From Schistocerca nitens (Eukaryota > Arthropoda > Insecta > Orthoptera > Acrididae), in the NCBI RefSeq assembly GCF_023898315.1, contig NC_064621.1:132926521-132990520 (forward strand): a stretch of 64,000 bases of DNA, written 5' to 3'. The notes under the pieces were generated by a model. That model searched no databases and was not told where the DNA came from. It saw only the letters and a program-made list of their open reading frames with translations. The translations under genes and the position numbers were made by a program. Each line of letters opens with the position of its first letter. Positions within the stretch are counted from its first letter, which is position 1. Below are positions 10,707 to 20,227 of the stretch, one piece after another.

Positions 10707-11583
10707 TAGTTCCACCGCAAGTGGTTTTTATTCACAATACAACTTTTTATTCTTAGAGGGTGCGCCACGTCTTCCTGTATATGCGTTGTTGAGGTGTTGC
10801 GGTGCCCCCTGATGTAGCTGAGACAACTCGGCCGTCAGGAGAGGCAAGGCAGGCAGTCGGTATTCGGTGGCAGCGCAATGAACGTCCACTAGCGGCGAGA
10901 AGAGTGGCAGCAGGCCGAAGGCGATGGTCGAGCAGTTGGGTACGAAACAGCCATTTGAAATTGCTGAACTTGTAAAGTCACCTCCAGCCGCTGTATGTTT
11001 CTTCGATGTCACGCAGCAGGCTTTCTAAGCAACGGTGTGGTCTGGTTGCTGATTGTAACCAGACCATATTGGTGACCATATTGGTGAACCTGTGAGAGTT
11101 CCAACAATATGCGGTCGTGCTTGTGGACTTCTCCGTACAACAGTTGCTCTGTTTGCAACTTACATACTACTCTTCCTTAGGACATTGTACTTATTGATGC
11201 CTTTATAAGCAGTGGCCCACGAAGGGAATATTGTTTTCTTTACTACGGTTTTCAGACCAAAGCTTTGTTGTTAAACTATTGTTTATTTAAAAGGTGTTAT
11301 TATAATTTTGTGATCCATAAACAATTTTTATTTTATTATAACAAATCCTGCGTCATCTTTGATACATGATGTTAATAAATTATTATCAGTGGTCCACGTT
11401 TTATCAGATTACCTGAGCCTACAATTCCCATGCTACGTTCTGTCTCAGGTCGAGGACTGGTTAGTATTCTGAACATATATTACTGACTCAAATGTGGTTC
11501 AAGTAAATGACCAGCTACGTGCAAAATATCAGCTTCTAAAGCAATTAATTACTGTTACTCGTCAGCAGCTCGAGCATGTCGAA
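10707..11583. other. Unassigned stretch
   Basis: I find no recognisable gene or repeat in this stretch. It is moderately GC-rich to about 11100 and then AT-rich. The words TTGGTGACC and TTGGTGAAC occur 14 bases apart near 11070 to 11090, but I cannot tie them to any element. Confidence 0.4.
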
Positions 11584-11599
11584 GAAGTAGATATACTGA

Positions 11600-11979
11600 A
11601 ACTTCCTGGCAGATTGGCTCTGAGCACTATGGGACTTAACATCTATGGTCATCAGTCCCCTAGAACTTAGAACTACTTAAACCTAACTAACCTAAGGACA
11701 TCACACAACACCCAGCCATCACGAGGCAGAGAAAATCCCTGACCCCGCCTGGCAGATTAAAACGGTGTGCCCGTCCGAGACGAGGTAGGAGACGAGATAC
11801 TGGCAGAAGTAAAGCTGTGAGGACCGGGCGTGAGTCGTGCTTCGGTAGCTCAGATGGTAGAGCACTTGCCGCGAAAGGCAAAGGTCCCGAGTTCGAGTAT
11901 CGGTCGGGCACACAGTTTTAATCTGCCAGGAAGTTTCATATCAGCGCACACTCCGCTGCAGAATGAAAATCTCATTCTG
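11600..11979 (+). mobile_element. SINE-B copy with tRNA-like core, 16-bp TSD
   Basis: This repeat begins AACTTCCTGGCAGATT and ends with the reverse complement of that text followed by a tail ending CTCATTCTGG. A tRNA-like core (GGTAGCTCAGATGGTAGAGC, then GGTCCCGAGTTCGAG) lies at about 11841 to 11913 and would supply internal RNA polymerase III boxes. It is flanked by an exact 16-bp duplication, GAAGTAGATATACTGA, at 11584..11599 and 11980..11995. A SINE-A copy is nested inside it at 11616..11747. Confidence 0.85.
11616..11747 (-). mobile_element. SINE-A fragment nested in SINE-B
   Basis: The text GGCTCTGAGCACTATGGGAC onward is the antisense 3' part of the abundant tRNA-headed SINE-A. It is bounded by an 11-bp duplication, CCTGGCAGATT, at 11605..11615 and 11748..11758, which is part of the host SINE-B. 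The head end is degraded and truncated. Confidence 0.85.
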
Positions 11980-12185
11980 GAAGTAGATATACTGATTTCA
12001 GTTCTTAAGGAATGACTGTTTTGATCCTTAATCAACGTTATTCAGTCGCTATTTTCTGCAAAGTATGAAACCGAAACTACTAATATATCCCAAATCATAA
12101 TAAAAGCCCCGACATCAGCGAAAGTTCGCTGAAAATTATGCTCTGATCATTGTGAAACAGGGATATGGGGAAAACTAAAACAAAA

Positions 12186-12227
12186 AAATGGCTCTGAGCA
12201 CTATGGGACTCAACTGCTGAGGTCATT
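12186..12227 (-). mobile_element. 42-bp SINE-A stub with 15-bp TSD
   Basis: Only the antisense 3' end of SINE-A is present. It sits exactly between two copies of AAAACTAAAACAAAA (12171..12185 and 12228..12242). It is therefore an independent, extremely 5'-truncated insertion and not a remnant of deletion. Confidence 0.85.
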
Positions 12228-12242
12228 AAAACTAAAACAAAA

Positions 12243-13030
12243 CTATTGGAAATCTATGAAATGTCATGTTACAGGAGACTGTTTAAAATCTGAACTGTTG
12301 GTGTAGTGATGAGTGAAGTAACCCTGCAACGAGTCCAAGAGAAACTGTATTTAATAAAGAGTATAATGATTTGTAGGAACAGAATGGCTGGACACGTATT
12401 ACGACAAAAGCAGTAGCTAAATGGATCGTAGAGCGAAAAAATCCCAATGTACAAGCGTAGATATGTGTAGGCCTACATACTATAATGTAACGAAATTATG
12501 CTTGACACTCGCTAACTGTTATCGCCGTCTCATGTACGTACAAGATGTCTCACAAGTTGTATTACATGTTAAAATATGTGGCTATCTAAAATGCATTATC
12601 TTTTCATGTAATGCCTGGTCATGAGGTGAATGTGTGACAGTTTGAAGATGGGCAACGCTGTATGATATCTGGTCACAAGCGGTACCACCGAAGGACATCA
12701 TTCCTCAGTGTAACGATCACATAATTACTGTCCCTCATTTTTCAGTCAGAATTCTATGGTAATTTTTGTAATATGGCGTGAGTGGCATGGTTTTGAGAGG
12801 AATGAATTTTTTTTATCGCTATGTATATTCATTCATTTACGGCACCAAGTGTTTTGAAGCTGGAAAGTTAAAACCGAATTTTTATGTAGATATATTTATG
12901 TGAAAATATATCATAAATTTTTATTATACTCTGGAGCCTGGAGAGGTGTATTTGGGCTCCCCGCCAAATTTTAGTGAATAACTTAAACGTTCTAAAACAT
13001 TTTTAAAGTCAGTACCGCCAAGAGACTGGC
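12243..13030. other. Unassigned AT-rich stretch
   Basis: No gene, RNA or repeat family is recognised. Frames are short and AT-rich. Confidence 0.4.
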
Positions 13031-13108
13031 ATACTGTCGTATTTAAAATACACTATTAGACACATTGTTTAAGGGGTGTCTAACAGTGTATTTTAAATGC
13101 GACAGTAT
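13031..13108. repeat. Imperfect 33-bp hairpin
   Basis: Bases 13031..13063 and 13076..13108 are reverse complements with 31 of 33 positions matching and a 12-nt loop. The stem contains TATTTAAAATACACT. It could be a tiny fold-back element or a decayed MITE; no flanking duplication is obvious. Confidence 0.7.
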
Positions 13109-14079
13109 ACTATCGCAGGCACTGTATAACATTAAAACACTTGATAATGGCACATTAAAGCAGAAATCATGATCGTGTAAATGTAACACTGCAAATAAAA
13201 ATAGTCTAATGGCGGTACTTTTATGACTGTGGCCACACATTATGAAAAATTATCAAAAGTCCTAAAACATATTTAAGACAGAGATTAATTTACTATCTTC
13301 AGGCTGGATGGAGAAATTATGTGCTGTTCAGAGGTGATTTAACTATTGACGGGCGAGAGACTAGGCGTTTATAACACTCGTCAACCTTCTCTATGTACCC
13401 TACTATCACTTCCTTCTCGCCATTAGCAAACGAGGCTCAAGACGTACATACTGAATCTAATATTATCAGACATGAGAAACTTTAATACACATTAGAGAAG
13501 TCAGAGCTCTATTTGCGATTCCTTGCTGTCTGAATCGTTTCGTGGTTCTCAACTTGGAGGTGGGAAAACGTAATATGTAAAAATCACGATCATAACTACG
13601 ACATCGTAATACGACCGTTAATTGACGTAGTCTGAAGCAGCAGTTACCCTCAAATGAACAGAATAGTTGGAATTTTCAAGATGGTAGAATAGCAGCAAAC
13701 CACCGTTAGTGTTGATGACCACAAAATACTTTGAGGTACATCAACCACATGTACAAATTGTGTCCTGGAAGTATGAGGAAGTTTACTCTGGTAATAGAAG
13801 CACAATGAGCACAGATAGCAACCTGTTTCATCTTAAGTCCGTCTTCAGACGACAACATGCAGTACTTACGTAAGATTTACATTTTTATACGAAGATATGA
13901 AAGCAGAAAGGGAGTTAATAAAATATCTTCTAAGGTCACGGGATATCATAAGCCACTGTCTGACTAAGGTGCTTTCAGGGCACCATAAATACCAGAATGA
14001 CATCTGTTCTGCAAGGACACAGAAATATCACTATGGCCAGTACAAAAAGGAGTTGTGGTGCGGAATGAAACAAGCGGGA
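13109..14079. other. Unassigned AT-rich stretch
   Basis: Nothing recognisable is seen. The beginning of a 176-codon plus frame (13897..14427) lies here but has no family resemblance. Confidence 0.35.
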
Positions 14080-14427
14080 ATCCCCAGCGTCAGGGGAACA
14101 GACCCCCGGTCGTCTGCGCCGCAGACAAATTGGTCATCGCTGTCCGGGAGAAATCGCCCCCTGGCAGCCGCCGAAACTAATAAAAACGGAGCGGCGGCTA
14201 AGATTATTATTTACGAGCTCGCGTTTGTCCGGCGCCGTGAGATGAATGGGCCGGCTGCCGCGGCACCCGACGCCGTGTCGTCATCAGCGCCGTCAGCGTC
14301 CATCCAGCCCTCTGCGGGAGTCAGCGAGGCGGCTGGCGCTCGTGTGACGGCGCCACTTCTTGTGGGGCCCTCAGCGGAGACCGAGTGTGGCCAATGGACT
14401 GATCACTTGCTGTCACTCTGGCAATAA
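14080..14427 (+). other. CpG-rich island with open frame
   Basis: GC content and CpG frequency rise sharply against the AT-rich surroundings, with words such as GCCGGCTGCCGCGGCACCCG. A plus frame stays open to the TAA at 14425..14427 and reads Ala/Ser/Pro-rich sequence near its end (PSAGVSEAAGARVTAPLLVG). An AT-rich core, TAAGATTATTATTTACGAGC, interrupts the GC-rich part. It could be a promoter-proximal CpG island or first exon of a host gene. Open frames are expected by chance in GC-rich DNA, so I do not call a gene. Confidence 0.35.
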
Positions 14428-14475
14428 CAATTTGCTTTTCCCTTTCCACACTACTGCGGTAATCACGAACGTGTG

Positions 14476-14668
14476 CCGGCCGCGGTGGCCGAGCGGTTCT
14501 AGGCGCTTCAGTCCGGAACTGCTCGACTGCTACGGTTGTAAGTTCGAATCCTGCCTCGGGCATGGATGTGTGTGATGTCCTTAGGTTAGTTAGGTTTAAG
14601 TAGTTCTAAGTTCTAGGGGACTGATGACGACAGATGTTAAGTGCCGTAGTGCTCAGAGCCATTTGAAC
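14476..14668 (+). mobile_element. SINE-A, full length, tRNA-headed
   Basis: The head resembles a class II tRNA (Leu/Ser type): an A-box-like TGGCCGAGCGG at about 14486 and a B-box-like GTTCGAATCC at about 14542. The body has the GTTAGTTAGGTTTAAGTAG block and the 3' end reads GCTCAGAGCCATTTGAAC. A 12-bp duplication, CACGAACGTGTG, flanks it at 14464..14475 and 14669..14680. It would be transcribed by RNA polymerase III and moved by a LINE. Confidence 0.92.
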
Positions 14669-14680
14669 CACGAACGTGTG

Positions 14681-14999
14681 TTTAAACACGCCATTGCATC
14701 TAAATACACTGTAAGTCAGTAATCAGAGCGAATCCCCTTTCCGTGCTACCGCACAAAGCACGCAACTTTCTCCATTTGTAAGGGAGTAGCACCACCGTAT
14801 TCACATCAAAGCAATACACAGAATTTCTAGCAATGGTCTTCACCTTGGATACTTCAAGAGTTGTCGTCCCAGCACATAGCACGAAGAGCTTGAGTCTGCT
14901 ACTTTTTCCGTGAGGACATATTGGAACTAGTAAAAACATAACTAAGATTTTCTCTTACGAAAATAAGTTATAGGTATGCCACCTGTTTTTATTATGCAC
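14681..14999. other. Unassigned stretch between SINE and LINE
   Basis: I recognise nothing here. The LINE that follows may begin in this stretch, since its 5' end cannot be fixed. Confidence 0.35.
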
Positions 15000-16831
15000 A
15001 TACCTCAGAGAAAACAGAGAACTGGTCAGTAACACCATATGGTCAGTTGTGAAGGAAGTGTCTGGTCAGCAGCACAAGGTCGACGATATAAAGTCAGTTC
15101 GCAGTAAAAATATTTCTGTTACTGATAAATCAGATATATGTACAGTATTTAACAATCATTTTCTGAGCATTTCTGGTGAATTAAATAAAAATTTACTTTC
15201 TACAGGGATTCATATAACTTTCTTGGCATATGCCTTTCCGAGATTGATGTCTGAAATACTCCTCTGTGATATAGACAAGAGGGAGATTGAGTCAATAATT
15301 AAATCACTGAAGACTAAGGACTCTCATGGTTATGATGGAGTGTCTAGCAGAATATTAAAGTACTACGCTGCACATGTTAGCCCTGTATTTAGCCATATTT
15401 GTAATTTTTCCTTTTGGTGTAGTCAGTTTCTTGAGCGATTAAAGTACTCAGTAATAAAGCCGCTTTATAAAAAAGGAGAAAGGAATAATGCAGATAATTT
15501 TAGACCTGTTTCTATGCCATTAGTGTTTGCAAAAGTTATTGAAAAGGCTGTGTATGTAAGGATAATTGATCATTTTATATCATACGATTTGGTATCAAAT
15601 GTACAGTTCGGTTTTAGAAGTCGTTTAACAACTGAAAATGCTATATTCTCTTTTCTCTGTGAGGTACTGGATGGGCTAAACAAAAAGTTTCGAACGTTTG
15701 GTGTATTTTTTGATTTAACTAAGGAATTTGATTGTGTTGATCACAAAATATTGCTCCTGAAGTTGGACCATTATGGAATACGGGGAGTAGCTCACAATTG
15801 GTTCACCTCTTACTTTAGCAACAGCCAGCAAAAGGTCATTATTCACAATGTTAATAACGGCTGTGATGTGGCATCTGAGTGGGGTACTGTCAACTTCCGC
15901 AGTTCATGGCTTGTAGAAAATAAACTAACGTTCAATCACAGTAAGACTCAATTTTTACAGTTTCTAACACACAATTCAACAAAACCTGACGTTTTAATTT
16001 CACGAAACGGGCATATGATTAGTGAAACTGCACAGTTCAAATTTCTAGGTGTTGAGATAGATAGTAAGCTGTTGTGGAAAGCCCACTTTCAGGATATTGT
16101 TCAAAGACTTAATACTGCCATTTTTACTATTCGAACGGTATCAGAAGTGAGTGATACTTCGACACGAAAATTAGTCTGCTTTGCTTATTTTCAGTCGCAT
16201 ATGTCGTATGGTATTATATTTTGGGGCAAATCTTCTCATTCTACAAGGATATTTTTGGCTCAGGAACGGGCGGTTCAGGCAATAAGTGGTGTGAATTTAC
16301 GAACCTCTTGTCGACCTCTGTTCACGAGTCTGGGTGTTCTGACATTGGCCTCTCAATAAGTATATTCCTTGTTGTCGTTTCTTGTTACCAATATTAGTTT
16401 ATTCCCAAGAATAAGCAGCTTTAACTCGGTTGAAACTCGGCAGAAATCAAACCTGCATTTGTATCGGACTTCCTTAACTCTTGTGCAAAAAGGTGTGCAG
16501 TATACTGCTGCATCCATTTTCAATAAACTGCCACTCGAATTCAATAACCTTAGCAGTAATCCACGCGCTTTCAAATCGAAACTGAAGAGTTTCCACATGT
16601 GCCACTCCTTCTTTTCTGTCAAGGAGTTCCTTGAAAAATTAAGCTGATTCTTATTGTATTGCTGATAGCGTTTAATTAAACTTATGGACTGACTTTTTAC
16701 AGGTTCATGAACATTTATTTTTATGTGTTATTACTTTTATGTTGTAATTTCATGTACTGACACGTTCCATGACCTTGGAGATTTGCTCCTCAATTTGACG
16801 GAAATTGACGTGTGAATAAATAAAAAATAAA
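15000..16831 (+). mobile_element. 5'-truncated LINE, plus strand, with 3' tail
   Basis: The 3' half of a non-LTR retrotransposon ends in an A-rich tail (AATAAATAAAAAATAAAA) at about 16831. It carries only reverse-transcriptase and C-terminal sequence; ORF1 and the endonuclease are missing. The wording (KPLYKKG, FRPVSM, FGFRSRLTTENAIF, FDLTKEFDCVDHKILLLKLD) is of the Jockey/CR1 type. The Tc1 at 16835 begins almost directly after the tail. Confidence 0.85.
15049..16647 (+). pseudogene. LINE reverse transcriptase lacking its core
   Basis: A single frame of 436 codons (15049..16359) covers the fingers, the FDLTKEFDCVDH block and the SEWGTV block. It then jumps directly to a SSWLVENKLTFNHSKTQFLQ block near 15895. 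Intact relatives have PQGSVLGPLLFLIYINDLP and the catalytic FADD/YADD between these, so an in-frame deletion has removed the active site. The C-terminal part continues in another frame to 16647 (TRQKSNLHLYRTSL, then YTAASIFNKLPLEFNNL). A protein without the aspartate pair could not polymerise. Confidence 0.85.
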
Positions 16832-16837
16832 ACACAC

Positions 16838-18045
16838 TCAGGCGAGAAATGTTATGGAATACCTCTCAATTTCGTGTAGGACACTCTTTTGGTTTGTGTA
16901 GTGCAGCAACTCGGCGCAGCGTAGACTCAATAAGCCGCTAGAAGACCCCTGCAGAAATATTGAGCTATGCCGTCTCCATAGATGTCCATAATTTCGAAAG
17001 TGTTGCCGATCCACTATGTCCCATAAATGATCGATGAGATTCAAGTTGGGAGAGTTTAGTGGCAAAATCGTGCGCTCGAATTGTCCAGAATGTTGTCCAA
17101 ACAAATCGCGAACAGTTTGATACAGTGACATGACATCGTTATTTGCGAACATGAAGTCCATGAGTGGTTGCACATGGTGTCCAAGTAGCCGAACGTCTCC
17201 AGGACACAGTCCAGTCCATGTAAACACAGTCCACAGCGTTATGGAGCCAACACTAGCTTGCACATGGACTTGTTGACAGCTTGAGACCATGGTTTCGTGC
17301 GGTCTGCGCCACACTCGAACGCCACCGTCAACTCTTACCAACCGAAATTTGAACAGGCCACGGTTTTTCTGTCGTCTAGGGTGTATGGTCACTTGCACCG
17401 GACAGGCGCTGCAGGCGATATCACGCTTTTAGTAAAGGCATTCGCGTTGGTAGCCGGCCGGCGTGGCCGAGCGGTTCTAGGCGCTACAGTCTGGAACCGC
17501 GCGACCGCTACGGTCGCAGGTTCGAATCCTGCCTCGGGCATGGATGTTTGTGATGTCCTTAGGTTAGTTAGGTTCAAGTAGTTCTAAGTTCTAGGGGACT
17601 GATGACCTCAGCAGTTAAGTCCCATAGTGCTCAGAGCCATTTGACCTATTTTTGAACTCGCATTGGTCGTCTGCTGCTATAGCCCATGAGCTCCAGATTT
17701 CGTTTCACTGTCCGAACGGATACGTTCGTCGTACGTTCCACATTGATTTCTGCGGTTATTTCACGCTGTGTTTCTTGTCTGTTAGCTCTGACAGATCTAC
17801 GCATACGCCGCTGCTCTCGGTCGATAAGTCTGCGTTGTCTGCGTTGTCTGCGGTGAGAGGTAATTTGATGTTCTCAGCTCACTCTTGGCACTGGGGATCT
17901 CGGAATTTTGAAGTTTCTAACGATTTCCGAAAGTAAATGCCTCATGCATCTAGCTCCAACTACTCTTCTGCCTTCAAAGTGTGTTAATTGTCATCCTGTG
18001 GCCGTGATCACGTCGAAAACCTTTTCACGTGAATCACCTGAGTAA
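16838..18045 (-). pseudogene. Tc1-like transposase, decayed
   Basis: Minus-strand blocks include VDGGVRVWRRPHETMVSSCQ, VQASVGSITLWTVFTWTGL, PLMDFMFANND and FERTILPLNSPNLNLIDHLW. The last is the degraded SPDLNPIEHLW block. The normally conserved QQDNAP block is no longer readable and the first catalytic region is deleted. The N-terminal part lies beyond the SINE insertion, at 17660 to 18045. At least several frame breaks are present. Confidence 0.75.
17452..17657 (+). mobile_element. SINE-A, full length, inside Tc1
   Basis: The tRNA-like head GGCCGAGCGGTTCTAGGCGC and B-box GGTTCGAATCC are intact, and the 3' end reads GCTCAGAGCCATTTGACC. The flanks TCGCGTTGGT (17442..17451) and TCGCATTGGT (17658..17667) form a 10-bp duplication with one mismatch. 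The insertion is younger than the Tc1 that holds it. Confidence 0.9.
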
Positions 18046-18308
18046 AAATGGCAGCTCCGCCAATACACTGCCCTTTTATATCTTGTGTACGTGGTACGAC
18101 CACCATTCGCACATGTGCATATTGCTGTCCTATGGCTTTTGTCATCTCAGTGTACGGCAAGCATACAAGAGTCACACTTACCCTAACTAATCATTCTTAT
18201 TACTTAAAAATATTATCCTTGTGCACTGTTATACATGAAAAAAATCTCTTGTAAACATAAGCTGTAAGTCCTTTTATATAAATGCAAGACCTGTTTCGCA
18301 GCAGTTTC

Positions 18309-18367
18309 AAAAAAATGGTTCAAATGGCTCTGAGCACTATGGGACTTAACATCTATGGTCATCAGTC
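18309..18367 (-). mobile_element. SINE-A, severely truncated
   Basis: Only the antisense 3' end is present, starting with the A-rich AAAAAATGGTTCAAATGGC. The similar words TTCGCAGCAGTTT before it and CTCGCAGCATCG after it may be a decayed duplication. Confidence 0.75.
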
Positions 18368-18874
18368 TCGCAGCATCGTTAGGTGCAATCTGTACAAATT
18401 GGTAGGCAATGAAAACATAATTAAGACGAAAAAGTACGTACGGAAAGAACACACTCACAAAATCAAGTCATGTTCAGATCGAGAAAAGAGAATGGGATGA
18501 CCCAACGTTCATAATCGGACAATTTTCACTAAGTATCCGTCGTCAAAAATAAAATAATCTGGAAAACTCCCGCGACATCTGAAAAGGAGGAAAAAACAAT
18601 TCGAAATTCCTAATAAGGGCTATCATGTAGGTAAAATACTAAGAAATTCCATTCACCATTAGTAACAGTGTCTAGTAAGCTAGAGGAGTCCCCACGTCCC
18701 GGAATGGTGACCGAAAGGACAGACCACATACGAACATCTACGGAGTACTGAAAAATTTGAATAGCGAACGGTTACCCACTAGCCTAAATAAGATTAGGTC
18801 CAGTTAGTCAACCTAAAATTTTAATTAATAACACAAAAATACCTGGCATAAAGCATTTTAAGGCATAGCAAGCA
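18368..18874. other. Unassigned stretch
   Basis: No gene or repeat is recognised. Confidence 0.35.
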
Positions 18875-19475
18875 CACTATGTGCTCAAAAGTATCCGGAC
18901 ACTCCGAAAAACATACGTATTTCACAATAGGTGCATTACGCTGCCACCTACTGCCAGGTACTCCTTATCAGCGACCTCAGTAGTCATTAGATGTGAGAGA
19001 TCAGAATGGGACGCTCTGTGGAACTCACGGACTTCGAACGTGGTCAGGGGATTGGGTGCCACTTGTGTCATACGTCTATACGCGAGATTTCCACACTCCT
19101 AAACATCCCTAGGTCCACGGTTTCCGATGTGATAGTGAAGTGGAAAGGTGAAGGGACACGTGCAGCACAAAAGCGTACGGGGCGATCTCGTCTGTTGACT
19201 TATAGAGACCGCCGACAGTTGAAGAGGATCGTAATGTGTAATACGCAGACATCTATCCAGATCATCACACAGGAATTCCGACCTGCATCAGGATCCACTG
19301 CAAGTGCTATGACAGTCAGACGTGAAGTGGGAAAACTTGGATTTCATGGTCGAGCGGCTGCTCATAAGCCACATATCATGCCGGTAAATGCCAAATTACG
19401 CATCGCTTGGCGTCCCCATAAGGGCCGGCTTAAGTCATTTTCAGCCAGGTGTCTGAATACTTTTGATCACATAGT
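18875..19475 (+). mobile_element. Tc1-like element with internal deletion
   Basis: The ends are inverted: ACTATGTGCTCAAAAGTAT on the left and the matching ATACTTTTGATCACATAGT on the right. About 600 bp remain. The transposase N-terminus is kept and the catalytic part is gone, so this is a non-autonomous derivative. The same family appears with a catalytic region at the right edge of the window (63330 to 64000). Confidence 0.85.
19006..19435 (+). pseudogene. Tc1 transposase DNA-binding half only
   Basis: The frame from the ATG at 19006 reads MGRSVELTDFERGQGIGCHL, then IREISTLLNIPRSTVSDVIV (HTH), then VRREVGKLGFHGRAAAHKPH and NAKLRIAW. It then runs into the 3' terminal repeat and flanking DNA up to 19560, giving a chimeric 184-codon frame. 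No DDE residues remain. A protein of this type could in principle bind the repeats without cutting; that is inference. Confidence 0.8.
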
Positions 19476-20179
19476 ACAATTAACGTCAATATCCTCACTT
19501 ACCAAAGCAGCACAGTCGGCAGATGGTAATGCGTTGAGAGTCCAGATGACAGAACGATGAACTTACCAGCAATAAGCGCGCGCATGTGATTGTGTAATAA
19601 ACAAACAGATTGTCAGGATGCAATTGCAGAGGAGCGAGGTAGTGACAGGAAGAGAGTGAGGTCATGAGGATCGCCTATGCACATCCTCGAATAAGTAGAC
19701 GAGCATAATAATAGCAGAACTAACTGGAAGTTCGGGGGATCCCTTACAGTAAGTGCTAAAGAAGTTACAGCTAAAATGTCGTTACCTTTTCAAAATGATA
19801 TATCCACGCTGTGGCTGACCTGAGTTCAAAGTCTGATGCGATGAATGAAAATATTGCTAAGATGATACAAATCTAATTACACCTCCTAATTTCGGTTATG
19901 CTCTGCATTGCTCGTAAGAGATGCAATTTTAGAAGGGCGCTTCAACGCAATGGCCCTTACTGTTCGGTCCCTCCACGTCTAGCAGGAACCGATTTGTTAG
20001 TTCGTCATTCGATAACAAGCCGACGACACAAGGAATGATTCGGCTCTTTCTGGTTACTAGAATGTATCCTAAGAGTTGGGGCAAAGTGTCAGTACGATCA
20101 GTTTCACTCAGCAGTTTTAGAAACTTCAGTTTCATTAAGCAATTTAACTAAAAACAAAGAAGTTTCACCTCCTCAGTTA
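19476..20179. other. Unassigned stretch
   Basis: No gene, RNA or repeat is recognised. Confidence 0.35.
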
Positions 20180-20191
20180 TTTTGAAACACC

Positions 20192-20224
<33 letters not shown>
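20180..20224. repeat. Orphan terminal repeat and (TA)n tract
   Basis: TTTTGAAACACCCTG at 20180..20194 is the outward-facing end of an element like the one starting at 20225. Between them lies a pure TA repeat. The pair forms a hairpin with the start of the next element (CAGGGTGTTTCAAAAATG). Confidence 0.8.

Positions 20225-20227
<3 letters not shown>

Larger units (their letters stand above)
16835..18152 (-). mobile_element. Tc1-like transposon, decayed, with SINE inside
   Basis: The right end reads GTCATCTCAGTG followed by TA at 18153..18154, and the left end begins CACTCAGGCGAGAAATG, its degraded inverted match. The minus strand carries the transposase in pieces. A SINE-A copy occupies 17452..17657 and splits it. 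The element sits directly beside the LINE tail ending at 16831. Confidence 0.82.

Noticed and set aside
11060-11095. Primer-binding-site-like words TTGGTGACC and TTGGTGAAC
   Set aside because: No terminal repeats or coding fossil nearby, and short words of this kind occur by chance.
13897-14427. 176-residue protein gene
   Set aside because: The frame is open mainly because of the CpG-rich block; no domain or family resemblance and no clear splice or start context.
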